From Bacteroidales bacterium (GTDB lineage: Bacteria > Bacteroidota > Bacteroidia > Bacteroidales > UBA7960), in contig SKRM01000057.1 of the NCBI GenBank assembly GCA_007118495.1, positions 58,641 through 122,640 of the forward strand: DNA of 64,000 nucleotides, written 5' to 3'. Positions 37,584-47,291 of the stretch are shown here, piece after piece. The translations under genes were made by a program, and so were the position numbers. The number at the start of each line of letters is the position of its first letter. Position 1 is the first letter of the stretch. The notes beneath the pieces are model-generated. The model was not told where the DNA came from. It saw only the letters and a program-made list of their open reading frames with translations, and did no database searches.

Positions 37584-39683
37584 TTAGGATTTCACACCAT
37601 ATAATTTAACAATCACTTCATCTGCGATATTTTGAGGAACCTCCTGAAAATGTGAGAATTCCATGGTAGATACTGCACGACCACTTGTGAGGGTTCGCAG
37701 TGAAGTAACATATCCAAACATTTCAGACAATGGCACCTGGGCATTGATTACCTGTAGATTAGTACGCGAGCTTATGCCATTCAAATGACCACGTCTGCGG
37801 TTAATATCACCAACCACATCACCCAGGTATTCTTCAGGGGTAACAACTTCTAGTTTCATGACAGGCTCCAGCATCACAGACCTGGCTTTCTTGCATGCAT
37901 TTCTGAAGGCAATCTTGGCTGCCAGCTCAAATGACAATGCATCCGAGTCGACATTGTGATAAGATCCGTCAATAAGTCGTACTTTCAGGCTCTCAACAGG
38001 AAAGCCTGCCAAAACACCATTTTGCATGGCCGCCTTGAAACCTTTTTCAACTGCAGGGATATATTCTCTGGGAATATTTCCGCCTTTTACCTGGTCAATG
38101 AATTGAAGACCGACTACCCCTTCATCAGCAGGTCCGACTTCAACAATGATATCGGCAAATTTTCCTTTTCCACCGGTTTGCTTCTTATAAACCTCTCTGT
38201 GCTCAACGACAGAAGTAATCGCCTCTTTGTAGGCAACCTGGGGTGCTCCCTGGTTGGCCTCTACCTTGAATTCACGCTTCAACCTGTCTAAAAGAATCTC
38301 CAGATGAAGCTCTCCCATGCCGCTGATAATGGTTTGACCACTGTCAGGATCGGTATTCACATTGAAGGTAGGATCTTCTTCAGCAAGTTTGGCAAGGGCA
38401 GCATTCAATTTATCCAGATCGGCCTGGGTTTTGGGTTCTACTGCTACACTGATAACAGGCTCAGGAAAGGTCATTGACTCAAGTATGATCTGATGCTTTT
38501 CATCACAAAGAGAGTCACCGGTATGTATGTTCTTGAATCCGACAGCAGCACCAATATCACCCGCTTCAATGTATTCAACCGGGTTCTGCTTATTGGCATG
38601 CATTTGCAGGATGCGGCTGATTCTTTCCTTCTTCTGGGTGGTTGCATTCCACACATATGAACCCGAAGACAGTTTGCCACTGTAGACCCTGAAGAAACAG
38701 AGTCGCCCCACAAACGGATCGGTGGCAATTTTAAAGGCCAATGCAGCGAACGGTTCGTTTACATCGGCCTTACGGTATTCTGTTTTCTCATTTTTCGGGT
38801 TAATGCCGTGGATTGCCTCTACATCCATTGGTGAAGGCAGATATTTGATCACGGCATCCAGGAGGGCCTGAATGCCTTTATTCTTAAATGCAGAGCCACA
38901 TAATACAGGAGTAATCCTTTGGGCAATAGTAGCCTTACGTATGATAGAAACCATTTCTTCTTCTGAAATGGAATCAGGGTTTTCCATGAATTTTTCCAGC
39001 AGTTCTTCACTCTCTTCAGCACATCCTTCAACAAGGGTGGCTCTGTAGTTTTCAACTGTTTCTTTCAGATCATCGGGGATTGGCACCTCAACAAAATTGG
39101 TACCAAGGCTTTGATCTTCCCACACGTATGCCTTGTTTGTGATCAGATCAACTATCCCCCTGAAATCTTCTTCAAGGCCAATGGGAATCTGTAGCGGTAC
39201 CGCATTCATCCCAAGACGTTCCTTGATTTTCTCAACTACGCTGAAAAAGTCTGCGCCCGCACGGTCCATCTTATTGATGAAGCTGATGCGCGGCACTTTG
39301 TATTTATCGGCCTGCCTCCAAACGGTTTCAGACTGGGGTTCAACACCTCCCACAGCACAAAAAAGTGCGATCGCTCCGTCAAGCACCCTGAGACTGCGTT
39401 CTACTTCAACGGTAAAATCAACGTGGCCAGGGGTGTCAATGATGTTAACCTTATATTGTTGCTCTTTAAAATTCCAGAATGTAGTAGTTGCGGCAGAGGT
39501 AATGGTAATTCCGCGCTCCTGCTCCTGAATCATCCAGTCCATAGTAGCAGAACCATCATGGGTTTCACCCAGGCGATGGTTTACACCGGTATAGAAGAGT
39601 ATCCGCTCGGTAGTTGTAGTCTTACCGGCGTCGATATGAGCCATGATACCGATGTTGCGCGTATGTTGTAAATCTCTAGCCAT
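37584..39683 (-). CDS. fusA: Elongation factor G
   Basis: 699-aa translocase GTPase. G1 [13 protein letters not shown]3 DTPGHVDFT and G4 NKMDRAGA are present, followed by domains II-V with [18 protein letters not shown] and the ending [21 protein letters not shown] [18 protein letters not shown]. Standard length. Located in str order after rpsG, but tuf does not follow; rpsJ does. Confidence 0.98.
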   Translation of the reverse strand: MARDLQHTRNIGIMAHIDAGKTTTTERILFYTGVNHRLGETHDGSATMDWMIQEQERGITITSAATTTFWNFKEQQYKVNIIDTPGHVDFTVEVERSLRVLDGAIALFCAVGGVEPQSETVWRQADKYKVPRISFINKMDRAGADFFSVVEKIKERLGMNAVPLQIPIGLEEDFRGIVDLITNKAYVWEDQSLGTNFVEVPIPDDLKETVENYRATLVEGCAEESEELLEKFMENPDSISEEEMVSIIRKATIAQRITPVLCGSAFKNKGIQALLDAVIKYLPSPMDVEAIHGINPKNEKTEYRKADVNEPFAALAFKIATDPFVGRLCFFRVYSGKLSSGSYVWNATTQKKERISRILQMHANKQNPVEYIEAGDIGAAVGFKNIHTGDSLCDEKHQIILESMTFPEPVISVAVEPKTQADLDKLNAALAKLAEEDPTFNVNTDPDSGQTIISGMGELHLEILLDRLKREFKVEANQGAPQVAYKEAITSVVEHREVYKKQTGGKGKFADIIVEVGPADEGVVGLQFIDQVKGGNIPREYIPAVEKGFKAAMQNGVLAGFPVESLKVRLIDGSYHNVDSDALSFELAAKIAFRNACKKARSVMLEPVMKLEVVTPEEYLGDVVGDINRRRGHLNGISSRTNLQVINAQVPLSEMFGYVTSLRTLTSGRAVSTMEFSHFQEVPQNIADEVIVKLYGVKS

Positions 39684-39709
39684 TCAACTGTATTGTATTA
39701 CCTTCTTCT

Positions 39710-40177
39710 CTAGAACCTGAAATGCGAGAACGCTTTGTTGGCATCAGCCATACGGTGCGTGTCTTCTTTACGCTTAAAGGCTCCACCTTCTTCTTTGCTT
39801 GCAGCAATAATCTCACCGGCAAGTTTGGCAGCCATTCCCTTCTCGTTTCGCTTTCTTGCAAAACTGATCAGGTGCTTGATACCCACCGACATTTTTCTGT
39901 CAGGCCTGATTTCAGCCGGAATCTGAAAGGTTGCACCACCAATACGACGACTACGTACCTCTACAGCTGGTGTGACATTTGCCAGGGCCTTCTTAAAGAT
40001 CTCAAGACCGTTCTCTTTTGTCTTTTCCTCAACGATGTCTATGGCATCGTAAAATAAATTGTATGCCAGGTTCTTTTTCCCCCTCAGCATGAGGTTGTTT
40101 ACAAACCGGGTAACCAATGTATCGTTAAACCGTGGATCCGGGAGCAAAATTCGCTTCTTGGGTTTTGACTTTCTCAT
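39710..40177 (-). CDS. rpsG: Ribosomal protein S7
   Basis: 155-aa 16S 3'-domain assembly initiator; [19 protein letters not shown] and the signature [20 protein letters not shown]. Located 37 nt after rpsL. Confidence 0.98.
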   Translation of the reverse strand: MRKSKPKKRILLPDPRFNDTLVTRFVNNLMLRGKKNLAYNLFYDAIDIVEEKTKENGLEIFKKALANVTPAVEVRSRRIGGATFQIPAEIRPDRKMSVGIKHLISFARKRNEKGMAAKLAGEIIAASKEEGGAFKRKEDTHRMADANKAFSHFRF

Positions 40178-40214
40178 GTCTTATCTGATATTTTATACTG
40201 TCTTCTGCGTCTTC

Positions 40215-40595
40215 TTAATTCTTGGCCTTGGGGCGCTTGGTTCCGTATTTGGATCTTCTCTGGTTACGGCCTTCAACACCACTGGTGTCAAGTGCACCGC
40301 GAATAATGTGATACCTTACACCAGGCAAGTCTTTTACCCTGCCACCACGAATCAATACAATGGAGTGTTCTTGCAGGTTGTGGCCTTCACCCGGAATATA
40401 GGCATTCACTTCTTTTCCATTGGTAAGCCTTACCCTTGCTACCTTGCGCATGGCTGAATTAGGTTTTTTTGGGGTGGTGGTATACACACGGACACAAACC
40501 CCCCGACGCTGGGGACAAGAATCCAAAGCAGGTGACTTACTTTTGTAAGTAACCTTTTTACGTCCCTTACGAACCAATTGTTGAATAGTCGGCAT
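40215..40595 (-). CDS. rpsL: Ribosomal protein S12
   Basis: 126-aa decoding-centre protein, first gene of the 18-kb ribosomal operon. Signature [20 protein letters not shown] carries the usual Lys at the streptomycin-linked position, so no streptomycin-resistance substitution is seen there. Later [20 protein letters not shown] is intact. Confidence 0.98.
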   Translation of the reverse strand: MPTIQQLVRKGRKKVTYKSKSPALDSCPQRRGVCVRVYTTTPKKPNSAMRKVARVRLTNGKEVNAYIPGEGHNLQEHSIVLIRGGRVKDLPGVRYHIIRGALDTSGVEGRNQRRSKYGTKRPKAKN

Positions 40596-40669
40596 ACTTA
40601 AAATTCAATTTTTTGTAAAAACTTCGTTTTTATTTGATTAAAATCAATCCTATCCATTTTTTGGGAGTG

Positions 40670-40699
40670 CAAAGGTAGGAGTTATTTTGTGAAAACCAA
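40670..40699 (-). promoter_or_regulatory. Proximal promoter P1 of the ribosomal operon
   Basis: On the minus strand TTG at 40697-40699, then 19 nt, then TACCTTTG at 40670-40677: exact Bacteroidota -33/-7 elements with standard spacing, 75 nt upstream of rpsL. Confidence 0.7.
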
Positions 40700-40777
40700 T
40701 ATGGATTTCCAAATAATTTAAACCCCACATCAATTTATCTGGTTATTAGATAGATTGCATCCCCATTTTGAGGGGCA

Positions 40778-40785
40778 CAAAGATA
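40778..40785 (-). promoter_or_regulatory. Distal promoter P2 of the ribosomal operon
   Basis: TATCTTTG on the minus strand, 108 nt upstream of P1. Its surroundings (AATAATTCC before the box, TTTGGAAA further upstream) align with those of P1, so the promoter region looks duplicated. The -33 element is weaker than at P1. Confidence 0.55.
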
Positions 40786-40868
40786 GGAATTATTTTATAG
40801 TTTTTTAAGATTTTCCAAACAATTAACAACTTATGTGCCCATGCCGAAAATCAGTGTTTCTGCCCAGG

Positions 40869-40888
40869 CATGTCCGCGGACGGACATG
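40869..40888. promoter_or_regulatory. Perfect GC-rich hairpin / palindrome CATGTCCG-CGGA-CGGACATG
   Basis: Eight-base perfect arms with a four-base loop in an AT-rich stretch, with no T-run on either side, so it is not a standard terminator. It could be a protein-binding dyad or a small repeat. Confidence 0.45.
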
Positions 40889-41028
40889 ATTGCTTCGAAT
40901 TCGGACAATATGACCATCCAAGATACATCAAACAGGGCATCCTTTTGTTCAATTATACGCTGACTGTCATTACATTGGAGTAATTGGCACAATTATTTAA
41001 GTGAGGTATATTATTTAAACAAATCGCC

Positions 41029-41469
41029 ATGAGAAAAACAATTGTATCAACACTTTTTATGATGGTCATGACATTGGGCTTAGTGGGTGCCAATGGCCAG
41101 GATGCGGATAGCATCAAACAGTTAATCAACATAGCCTACGTGGAGGGCATTCACAACCAGGGAAACCTGAATGATACACGAAATGGTTTTCATCCAGCCT
41201 TTCAAATGTTTGTTCTGCGCAATGGGGTGGTTTCTACAGTATCCATTGACCAATGGATACAACGCATAGAACAAGGGCGAAGCCGCAACCCCAATACCGC
41301 GACAGAAAGGGCAAGTGCCAGGTATCTTTCAATCGATATTGCCGGTGAGGCGGCTTCAGTGAAGCTCGAATTGCACCGGGGTGATCAGGTACTTTTTACC
41401 GATTATCTTTTACTGTACCGACTAAATGGCCAGTGGAAGATCGTCAGCAAGGCATACCAAGTGCATTAA
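41029..41469 (+). CDS. Small secreted NTF2-like (putative lumazine-binding type) protein
   Basis: 146-aa protein with a signal peptide (about residues 1-23, cleavage near ANGQD) and a single NTF2-like domain. The pattern INIAYVEGIHNQGNLNDTRN, FHPAFQMFVLRNG and the ending LLYRLNGQWKIVSKAYQVH is that of the family named putative lumazine-binding (Lumazine_bd_2), whose members are often small periplasmic or cell-surface proteins of unknown role. A single gene, divergent from rpsL. No ligand can be inferred. Confidence 0.72.
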   Translation: MRKTIVSTLFMMVMTLGLVGANGQDADSIKQLINIAYVEGIHNQGNLNDTRNGFHPAFQMFVLRNGVVSTVSIDQWIQRIEQGRSRNPNTATERASARYLSIDIAGEAASVKLELHRGDQVLFTDYLLLYRLNGQWKIVSKAYQVH

Positions 41470-41537
41470 ACCCTTACCGTGATCATGAAATACCGCCTGG
41501 CTGATTCTGGTTCACAACAACCAGGACAAGAGTGTAA

Positions 41538-42635
41538 TCAGTATCGGTAAGCGGCCTTTTCCATTTCTTTTACATTGCGGAATGGTCTGGGCGGATTGAG
41601 GTGTTTTTCAAAAAACTTATATATCTCAAACCTGATGTCGCGGCCTGTCCGGTGATCCATCCGGTCAAATGAATGCCCGCCGGGAATGTCTTCATATATT
41701 CTGTACTCAAATTGCTTGTTATGCGCCTTAAGGGCATTGATCAGGTTTTCAACTTCAAGCACATGGACGTCCTCATCATTTGTATTGGTGTGTATCAACA
41801 GGGGTACATTCAGTTTATGTGCGTGGTATACGGGTGAGCGCCTGCGATACTCATCAATATTTTCATGTACCTGCTGGCCGATATGGTGCTCTGCCGCGAA
41901 CAAATCCAGCTCATAGGCCGGCCGCTTATACCCCATGCGTGCCACCAAATCGCTAACGGGCACCCCTGCAAAAACAGCACGGTATGCGCGGGGATGCTCA
42001 AATGCATTCATCAGCGAAATCATTCCTCCATGGCTCCACCCAATAAGGCCGACCCTTCTGCGATCAACAATATCATAATTCTCAAGCATCATCAGCATGC
42101 TTTCATGCACGTCGTCATTTTCAAGACCACCGTAATCAATCAGCTGATGGTGTCTCTTTCCATATCCGGTACTCCCCCGGTATTCGGGAGCAACCACAAT
42201 ATATTGCTGGGCCACCAGCTCTCTTATAATATGTGTATAATATGTGTTGAAATCTCCATGGACGCCGCCATGTGAAAACACAAGAAGAGGGTATTTTTTT
42301 GTAGGATCTATGTCTTTGGGAATAAAAACATAGGTCCAGAACTTAATGGGGTTAGAGCCCATAAGTGTTGTTGATTTCTCAGCTCCCCTGGGTGGTGGGC
42401 CTGCCATGAATAATTTGTCTATATAAGCTACATCACCAACGGCCTTATGCCACATAATATCATCTATGGCCTTTTCAAGCACGTCAAAGCGATAGCGCAT
42501 ATCCCTGATTTCATTGAGCATGGTTTCCTGGTTACGCAACAGCTGCTCGTTAGATACCTGGGCCGACAGCAAGCCTGCATTTATCAGAAACAGAAAAACG
42601 GCTACATACTTAAAATACGATTTTAGTGTGTACAT
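41538..42635 (-). CDS. Secreted alpha/beta hydrolase, prolyl oligopeptidase (S9) type
   Basis: 365-aa protein with a signal peptide (residues 1-25, ending LLSAQ). A short helical region precedes an S9-like catalytic domain: oxyanion region VFSHGGVHGDF, nucleophile elbow GWSHGG (Ser 201), an Asp around residue 283 in TNTNDEDVHV, and His in GGHSFDRMDH (about residue 326). It lacks the beta-propeller of full-length prolyl oligopeptidases, so it may be a small exported peptidase or esterase. It is divergent from uvrD. Confidence 0.82.
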   Translation of the reverse strand: MYTLKSYFKYVAVFLFLINAGLLSAQVSNEQLLRNQETMLNEIRDMRYRFDVLEKAIDDIMWHKAVGDVAYIDKLFMAGPPPRGAEKSTTLMGSNPIKFWTYVFIPKDIDPTKKYPLLVFSHGGVHGDFNTYYTHIIRELVAQQYIVVAPEYRGSTGYGKRHHQLIDYGGLENDDVHESMLMMLENYDIVDRRRVGLIGWSHGGMISLMNAFEHPRAYRAVFAGVPVSDLVARMGYKRPAYELDLFAAEHHIGQQVHENIDEYRRRSPVYHAHKLNVPLLIHTNTNDEDVHVLEVENLINALKAHNKQFEYRIYEDIPGGHSFDRMDHRTGRDIRFEIYKFFEKHLNPPRPFRNVKEMEKAAYRY

Positions 42636-42728
42636 GGGTTGTATAAATTTTTGTTGTTGATTGAATAGTATCAGGATTTACGGGGTAAAGATAGCAAAGG
42701 ATTTCCGGATTTTATATTTTGTGTTTGT

Positions 42729-42736
42729 TATCTTTG
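42729..42736 (+). promoter_or_regulatory. Candidate -7 promoter box for the UvrD/PcrA gene
   Basis: TATCTTTG, exact -7 consensus, 49 nt before the chosen start. It lies inside a longer in-frame reading that begins at 42719, which argues against that upstream start. Confidence 0.55.
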
Positions 42737-42784
42737 CAGTTCTCAATCCGGAAGTGTTTCCCTAAAATAATGCTACCCCTGTTT

Positions 42785-45076
42785 ATGGTTGATTTCCTGA
42801 AAGACCTGAATGAAGTCCAACAAAAGGCTGTCCAGACTACTGATGGGCCGGTGATGGTTATTGCCGGTGCCGGTAGCGGCAAAACCAGGGTTCTGACTTA
42901 CCGGGTAGCCTACTTATTAAGCAAAGACATCTCACCTTTTAATGTCCTTGCGCTTACCTTTACCAATAAGGCAGCGCGTGAAATGCGCGAAAGGATTGCT
43001 TTACTGGTTGATCCGTCAAAGGCAAAAAGTCTCTGGATGGGCACATTTCACAGTATATTTGCAAGACTTTTAAGGGCTGAGGCCACCAAACTTGATTTTC
43101 CATCTCACTTTACAATATACGATACAGATGACTCTAAAAGAGTTATAAAGAGCATCCTGAAAGAGCAAAACCTTGATGACAAAACCTATGCTCCCGGATA
43201 TGTCCTCTCAAGGATATCCAACGCAAAAAACAACCTGATATCTGCAACTGATTACAACGAAGATATTGAAATACAAAGCCATGACCAACAGGCCAGAAAG
43301 CCCAAACTCGGACTAATATACAGCCTCTATCAGCAAAAACTGCGAAAGGCATCTGCCATGGATTTTGATGACCTGTTGTTTAATACCAATGTTTTGCTGA
43401 GAGATTTTCCGGATGTTTTGTACAAATACCAACAGCGGTTTCAATATATTTTGGTTGACGAGTATCAGGACACCAACTTCTCCCAATACCTGATCGTCAA
43501 AAAGCTGGCGGCCAACAACGAGAATATCTGCGTGGTGGGAGATGATGCGCAAAGTATTTATGCTTTCAGGGGAGCCAATATTCAAAATATCCTGAATTTC
43601 AAAAATGACTATCCTGATCATCGCATATTTAAACTTGAACAAAACTACAGGTCAACGCAACATATCGTAAATGCAGCCAATAGTCTGATTGCCCACAACA
43701 AACAGCAAATTCACAAAACTATCTGGACAAGCAACCTTCCGGGCGAAAAAGTTCTGATTGCCAAGACAACCAATGAAGGAGAGGAGGCCACATGGGTGGC
43801 CCAACAGATTTTCAAGCAAATACAGCACGAACAAAGGGCAAACAGTGACTTTGCCGTACTCTACCGTACCAATGCACAGTCACGGGCCATGGAAGAAGCT
43901 TTGCGGAAACTTAATATCCCCTACCGAATTTTTGGCAGCGTTTCTTTTTACCAACGCAGAGAAGTAAAGGATGTTCTATGCTATTTCAGGCTGGTCATAA
44001 ACCAAATGGACGAAAATGCCTTTTTGCGTATTATTAATTTCCCGGCCAGGGGTATTGGTGCTACGACCATTAATAAGCTAGTGGCAGCTGCGGGAGAAAG
44101 CGGAAAACCTCTTTGGGAAGTTGCCAATAGTCCGGCAGCTTTCGGTGTGAAGCTCCATGGCGGCACCATGGCCAAACTGGATGAATTCACAACCATGATC
44201 AAGAGCTTTTACGCAAGGCTTTTCAAAATAAACGCCTTTGAATTGGGCGAATTGGTTGTGAATAAGTCAGGGATAAGAAAGTTCTATTTTGAAGACGGGA
44301 GCCCTGAGGGCATTACCCGTCGTGATAATATCGAAGAGTTATTAAGTGGGTTAAAAGATTTTGTATCGGGGGGCGAAGAGGATGAAGAACAGCCACCCTT
44401 GCGTACCATGGACGAATTCATGCAGGATATTGCCCTGCTAACTGACGCTGATACAAAAGCGGCCGATGTAAACGACAGCAATAAGGTATCGCTCATGACC
44501 ATCCATGCGGCAAAAGGTCTTGAGTTTCCTTATGTATATGTTGCAGGTGTCGAAGAAAACCTGTTCCCGTCACAGATGTCGATGAACAGCCAGACAGAAC
44601 TGGAAGAAGAACGGAGGTTATTCTATGTGGCACTTACCAGGGCCATGAAACAGGTTACGGTAACTTACGCCGAAACCAGGTTCAGGTATGGAAACTTCAA
44701 TTTTTGCGAACCCAGCCGGTTTATTGATGAGCTGGATCCGGCCCATATCAACTACCTCATGCCACCCAGAAAACGGACAGGGCAAAAACCCTCCGACGAA
44801 AGTTTTGCCGAAAGCAGAAATAAATTTATCAAAATTGAACAGGCGGCCAAGTCTGCTGTCACCGACCAGGAAGGCAAGGAGTCGCAAAGCGGGTTTGCCA
44901 TTCTTGATGCATCCTTGCTAAAGGTGAACATGGTGGTAAATCATCAGCGATTTGGTGCTGGCACCATTGTTGACATGGAGGGAAGCGGGCAAAATGCAAA
45001 AGCCACAGTCATGTTTCAGGGGCTCGGTAAAAAGCAGCTTCTCCTGAAGTTTGCACGCCTTAAAATCGTAGGCTAA
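42785..45076 (+). CDS. ATP-dependent DNA helicase, UvrD/PcrA family (SF1A)
   Basis: About 763-aa 3'-5' helicase of DNA repair and replication restart. Motifs in order: LNEVQQKAV (Q motif), Walker A GAGSGKT, Ia TFTNKAAREM, II VDEYQDTN, III GDDAQSIYAFRGA, IV QNYRST, V TIHAAKGLEFPYVYV and VI VALTRAM. The C-terminal Tudor-like tail (FGAGTIVDMEGSG) is of the kind that binds RNA polymerase in PcrA/UvrD. Start at 42785 (MVDFLKDLNE) chosen because the motif Q begins a few residues later and a promoter box lies upstream. Confidence 0.94.
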   Translation: MVDFLKDLNEVQQKAVQTTDGPVMVIAGAGSGKTRVLTYRVAYLLSKDISPFNVLALTFTNKAAREMRERIALLVDPSKAKSLWMGTFHSIFARLLRAEATKLDFPSHFTIYDTDDSKRVIKSILKEQNLDDKTYAPGYVLSRISNAKNNLISATDYNEDIEIQSHDQQARKPKLGLIYSLYQQKLRKASAMDFDDLLFNTNVLLRDFPDVLYKYQQRFQYILVDEYQDTNFSQYLIVKKLAANNENICVVGDDAQSIYAFRGANIQNILNFKNDYPDHRIFKLEQNYRSTQHIVNAANSLIAHNKQQIHKTIWTSNLPGEKVLIAKTTNEGEEATWVAQQIFKQIQHEQRANSDFAVLYRTNAQSRAMEEALRKLNIPYRIFGSVSFYQRREVKDVLCYFRLVINQMDENAFLRIINFPARGIGATTINKLVAAAGESGKPLWEVANSPAAFGVKLHGGTMAKLDEFTTMIKSFYARLFKINAFELGELVVNKSGIRKFYFEDGSPEGITRRDNIEELLSGLKDFVSGGEEDEEQPPLRTMDEFMQDIALLTDADTKAADVNDSNKVSLMTIHAAKGLEFPYVYVAGVEENLFPSQMSMNSQTELEEERRLFYVALTRAMKQVTVTYAETRFRYGNFNFCEPSRFIDELDPAHINYLMPPRKRTGQKPSDESFAESRNKFIKIEQAAKSAVTDQEGKESQSGFAILDASLLKVNMVVNHQRFGAGTIVDMEGSGQNAKATVMFQGLGKKQLLLKFARLKIVG

Positions 45077-45101
45077 AGATTATTAAATCATTTTATTTCA
45101 C

Positions 45102-45109
45102 TACCTTTG
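45102..45109 (+). promoter_or_regulatory. Candidate -7 promoter box for the DUF4290 gene
   Basis: TACCTTTG followed by CGCC and the ATG: the box ends 4 nt before the start codon, so the transcript would have almost no leader. Confidence 0.5.
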
Positions 45110-45113
45110 CGCC

Positions 45114-45743
45114 ATGGAATACAACACATCCAGATCAAAGATGAACATTTCGGAATATGGCCGGAATATTCAAAACATGATAGAATATATCATGACCATA
45201 GAAGACAGGGAAAAGCGAAATCAGCTCGCCCGTGCAACTATCAATGTGATGGGACAACTCAACCCCCATCTGCGCGATGTGAATGACTTTAAGCACAAAC
45301 TTTGGGACCACCTTTTTATCATGTCTGATTTCAAACTTGATGTTGACTCCCCATACCCCATTCCTTCACGTGAAATTCTGGAACGCAAGCCTGAAAGACT
45401 TGATTACTCAAGCAATAATATCACATTTAAACATTACGGAAGGCATATCGAAAGAATTATTGAAAAAGCATGTGAACTTGAAGATGGACAGGCAAAAGAT
45501 ATCCTCATAAAACTTATTGCCAACCACCTGAAAAAATCATACCTTACCTGGAACCGGGATGCAGTTACAGATGAAGAGATTGCAGAACACCTGAAAATAC
45601 TTTCAGGCGGAAAGCTCACCCTCCAGAACGACGTTAAGCTGCATAACACTACCGAAATCCTTTCAAAAAACAAAAAGAAAAAATTTCAGGGCAAGCAATC
45701 GGGCGGCAACAAAGGCCATGGCCAGAACAAAGGCCGAAAATAA
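45114..45743 (+). CDS. DUF4290 family protein
   Basis: 209-aa soluble, mostly helical protein of a Bacteroidota family. The start MEYNTSRSK followed by EYGRNIQNMIEY is the typical N terminus, and the internal VNDFKHKLWDHLFIMSDF also fits. The C terminus is rich in Lys, Gly, Gln and Asn and probably disordered. The family often stands directly upstream of murA, as here (37 nt), but its function is unknown to me; the conserved neighbourhood suggests a link to envelope growth or division. Confidence 0.8.
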   Translation: MEYNTSRSKMNISEYGRNIQNMIEYIMTIEDREKRNQLARATINVMGQLNPHLRDVNDFKHKLWDHLFIMSDFKLDVDSPYPIPSREILERKPERLDYSSNNITFKHYGRHIERIIEKACELEDGQAKDILIKLIANHLKKSYLTWNRDAVTDEEIAEHLKILSGGKLTLQNDVKLHNTTEILSKNKKKKFQGKQSGGNKGHGQNKGRK

Positions 45744-45780
45744 GCATTGCATAATATTCCGGCTACCAAACATATTTATT

Positions 45781-47085
45781 ATGGCTTCTTTTGAGATATA
45801 TGGAGGAAAGCAGCTCAAAGGAGAGATCATCCCTCAGGGTGCTAAAAATGAAGCACTCCAGATAATCTGTGCAGTTTTGCTTACAGATCAGGAGGTAGTG
45901 ATCAGTAATATCCCGCAGATCAGGGATGTGATGAAACTCATTGAACTGCTTGCTGACCTTGGTGTCAAGGTTAAAAAACTGGATGAAAACACCTGGTCAT
46001 TCAAGGCTGATCAAGTGGATATAGACTTTCTTGATTCAGACGGATTCAGAAAAAAAGCCACCCAGCTCAGGGGTTCTGTCATGATTGTTGGTCCATTGTT
46101 GGCCAGGTTCAAAAAGGCAAGCATTCCCAAACCAGGAGGAGACAAAATTGGGCGCAGACGCCTGGACACCCACTTTACAGGGCTTGAAAAACTTGGCGCT
46201 GATTTTCATTATGACAATGAAAATCAGTTTTATCATATCAGGACAAAAGGGCTCAAGGCCTGCTACATGTTGCTTGATGAAGCCTCCGTTACCGGTACAG
46301 CCAACATTGTAATGGCCGCTTCACTTGCAAAAGGAAAGACAGTGCTGTACAATGCCGCATGTGAGCCATATATTCAGCAGTTGTGTAAAATGCTCAACTG
46401 TATGGGTGCCAATATTTCGGGTATTGGATCAAACCTGCTTACCATTGAAGGCGTTGAAGAACTGAAGGGTTGTTCACACCGCATGCTTCCTGATATGATC
46501 GAAATCGGCAGCTTTATTGCCATGGCCGCCATGACAAGATCAGAGATCACCATTAAGGATGTGGGCTATGAGCACCTCGGAATTATTCCGGATGTTTTCC
46601 AGAAACTCGGAGTGCGTTTTGAAAGGCAGGGCGACGATTTGCATATCCCTTCACTTGACAGCTACCAGGTTGACACCTTCATTGATGGAAGTATCCTTAC
46701 CATAAGCGACGCACCGTGGCCAGGCTTCTCTCCTGACCTGCTCAGCGCCGTCCTTGTACTGGCCACACAGGCAAGAGGTAGTGTATTGATTCACCAAAAA
46801 ATGTTTGAAAGCAGGTTGTTTTTTGTGGACAAGCTTATTGATATGGGTGCACAGATCATTCTTTGTGATCCCCACCGCGCCACCGTTATCGGACTTGACC
46901 GCAAATACCCCTTGAAACCACTGGAAATGACTTCACCTGATATCAGGGCCGGAGTGGCATTGCTTATTGCAGCCCTCAGCGCTGAGGGCAGGAGTATAAT
47001 CCACAATATTGAACAAATCGACAGGGGATATCAGTTTCTTGACACCAGATTGCGACAGCTGGGTGCAGACATCCGTCGTTTATAA
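45781..47085 (+). CDS. murA: UDP-N-acetylglucosamine 1-carboxyvinyltransferase MurA (Asp variant)
   Basis: 434-aa enzyme of the first committed step of peptidoglycan synthesis, joining enolpyruvate to UDP-GlcNAc. Conserved QGAKNEAL contains the Lys-Asn pair at residues 22-23, and the inverted alpha/beta repeats are complete. The flexible catalytic loop reads PKPGGDKIGRRRLD; the position of E. coli Cys115 is Asp121 here. This change is known in other bacteria to give natural fosfomycin insensitivity. I chose the ATG at 45781 (MASFEIYGGKQL); an earlier in-frame ATG at 45718 lies inside the upstream gene. Confidence 0.95.
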   Translation: MASFEIYGGKQLKGEIIPQGAKNEALQIICAVLLTDQEVVISNIPQIRDVMKLIELLADLGVKVKKLDENTWSFKADQVDIDFLDSDGFRKKATQLRGSVMIVGPLLARFKKASIPKPGGDKIGRRRLDTHFTGLEKLGADFHYDNENQFYHIRTKGLKACYMLLDEASVTGTANIVMAASLAKGKTVLYNAACEPYIQQLCKMLNCMGANISGIGSNLLTIEGVEELKGCSHRMLPDMIEIGSFIAMAAMTRSEITIKDVGYEHLGIIPDVFQKLGVRFERQGDDLHIPSLDSYQVDTFIDGSILTISDAPWPGFSPDLLSAVLVLATQARGSVLIHQKMFESRLFFVDKLIDMGAQIILCDPHRATVIGLDRKYPLKPLEMTSPDIRAGVALLIAALSAEGRSIIHNIEQIDRGYQFLDTRLRQLGADIRRL

Positions 47086-47291
47086 GCTGACAAAATGGCT
47101 TTTTTCTGAAATTGGCAAAGCTTTTGATACTCATCAAGCGCTTTGTGATTGTTAAAATTTGTATAAAGGCTTAAACAAGTCATGATTTTTATGCAGTTAC
47201 AAAGGCTCATGATATTTGGATGGCGACTTTTGCTTCGCTTATTGCGCGAAATATCGTTTCATCTGACCGACTTAATTAAACTATCAGATAC

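Larger units (their letters stand above)
40596..41028. other. Upstream region of the ribosomal operon (433 bp, non-coding)
   Basis: AT-rich region between the divergent rpsL and the NTF2-like gene. It contains two alignable minus-strand promoter copies (40670-40699 and 40778-40785), a perfect 8-bp hairpin at 40869-40888, and a possible plus-strand -7-like TATATTAT near 41006. No ORF or known RNA is visible. Confidence 0.6.

Noticed and set aside
37200..37600. A missing tuf gene between fusA and rpsJ as a deletion
   Set aside because: The fusA-rpsJ spacer is only 23 nt and clean, and this gene order occurs naturally in the phylum; tuf is probably elsewhere.
47086..47291. CIRCE-type heat-shock operator ahead of grpE-dnaJ
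   Set aside because: I looked for TTAGCACTC-N9-GAGTGCTAA and did not find it; only a weak GATATTT/AAATATC dyad is present.
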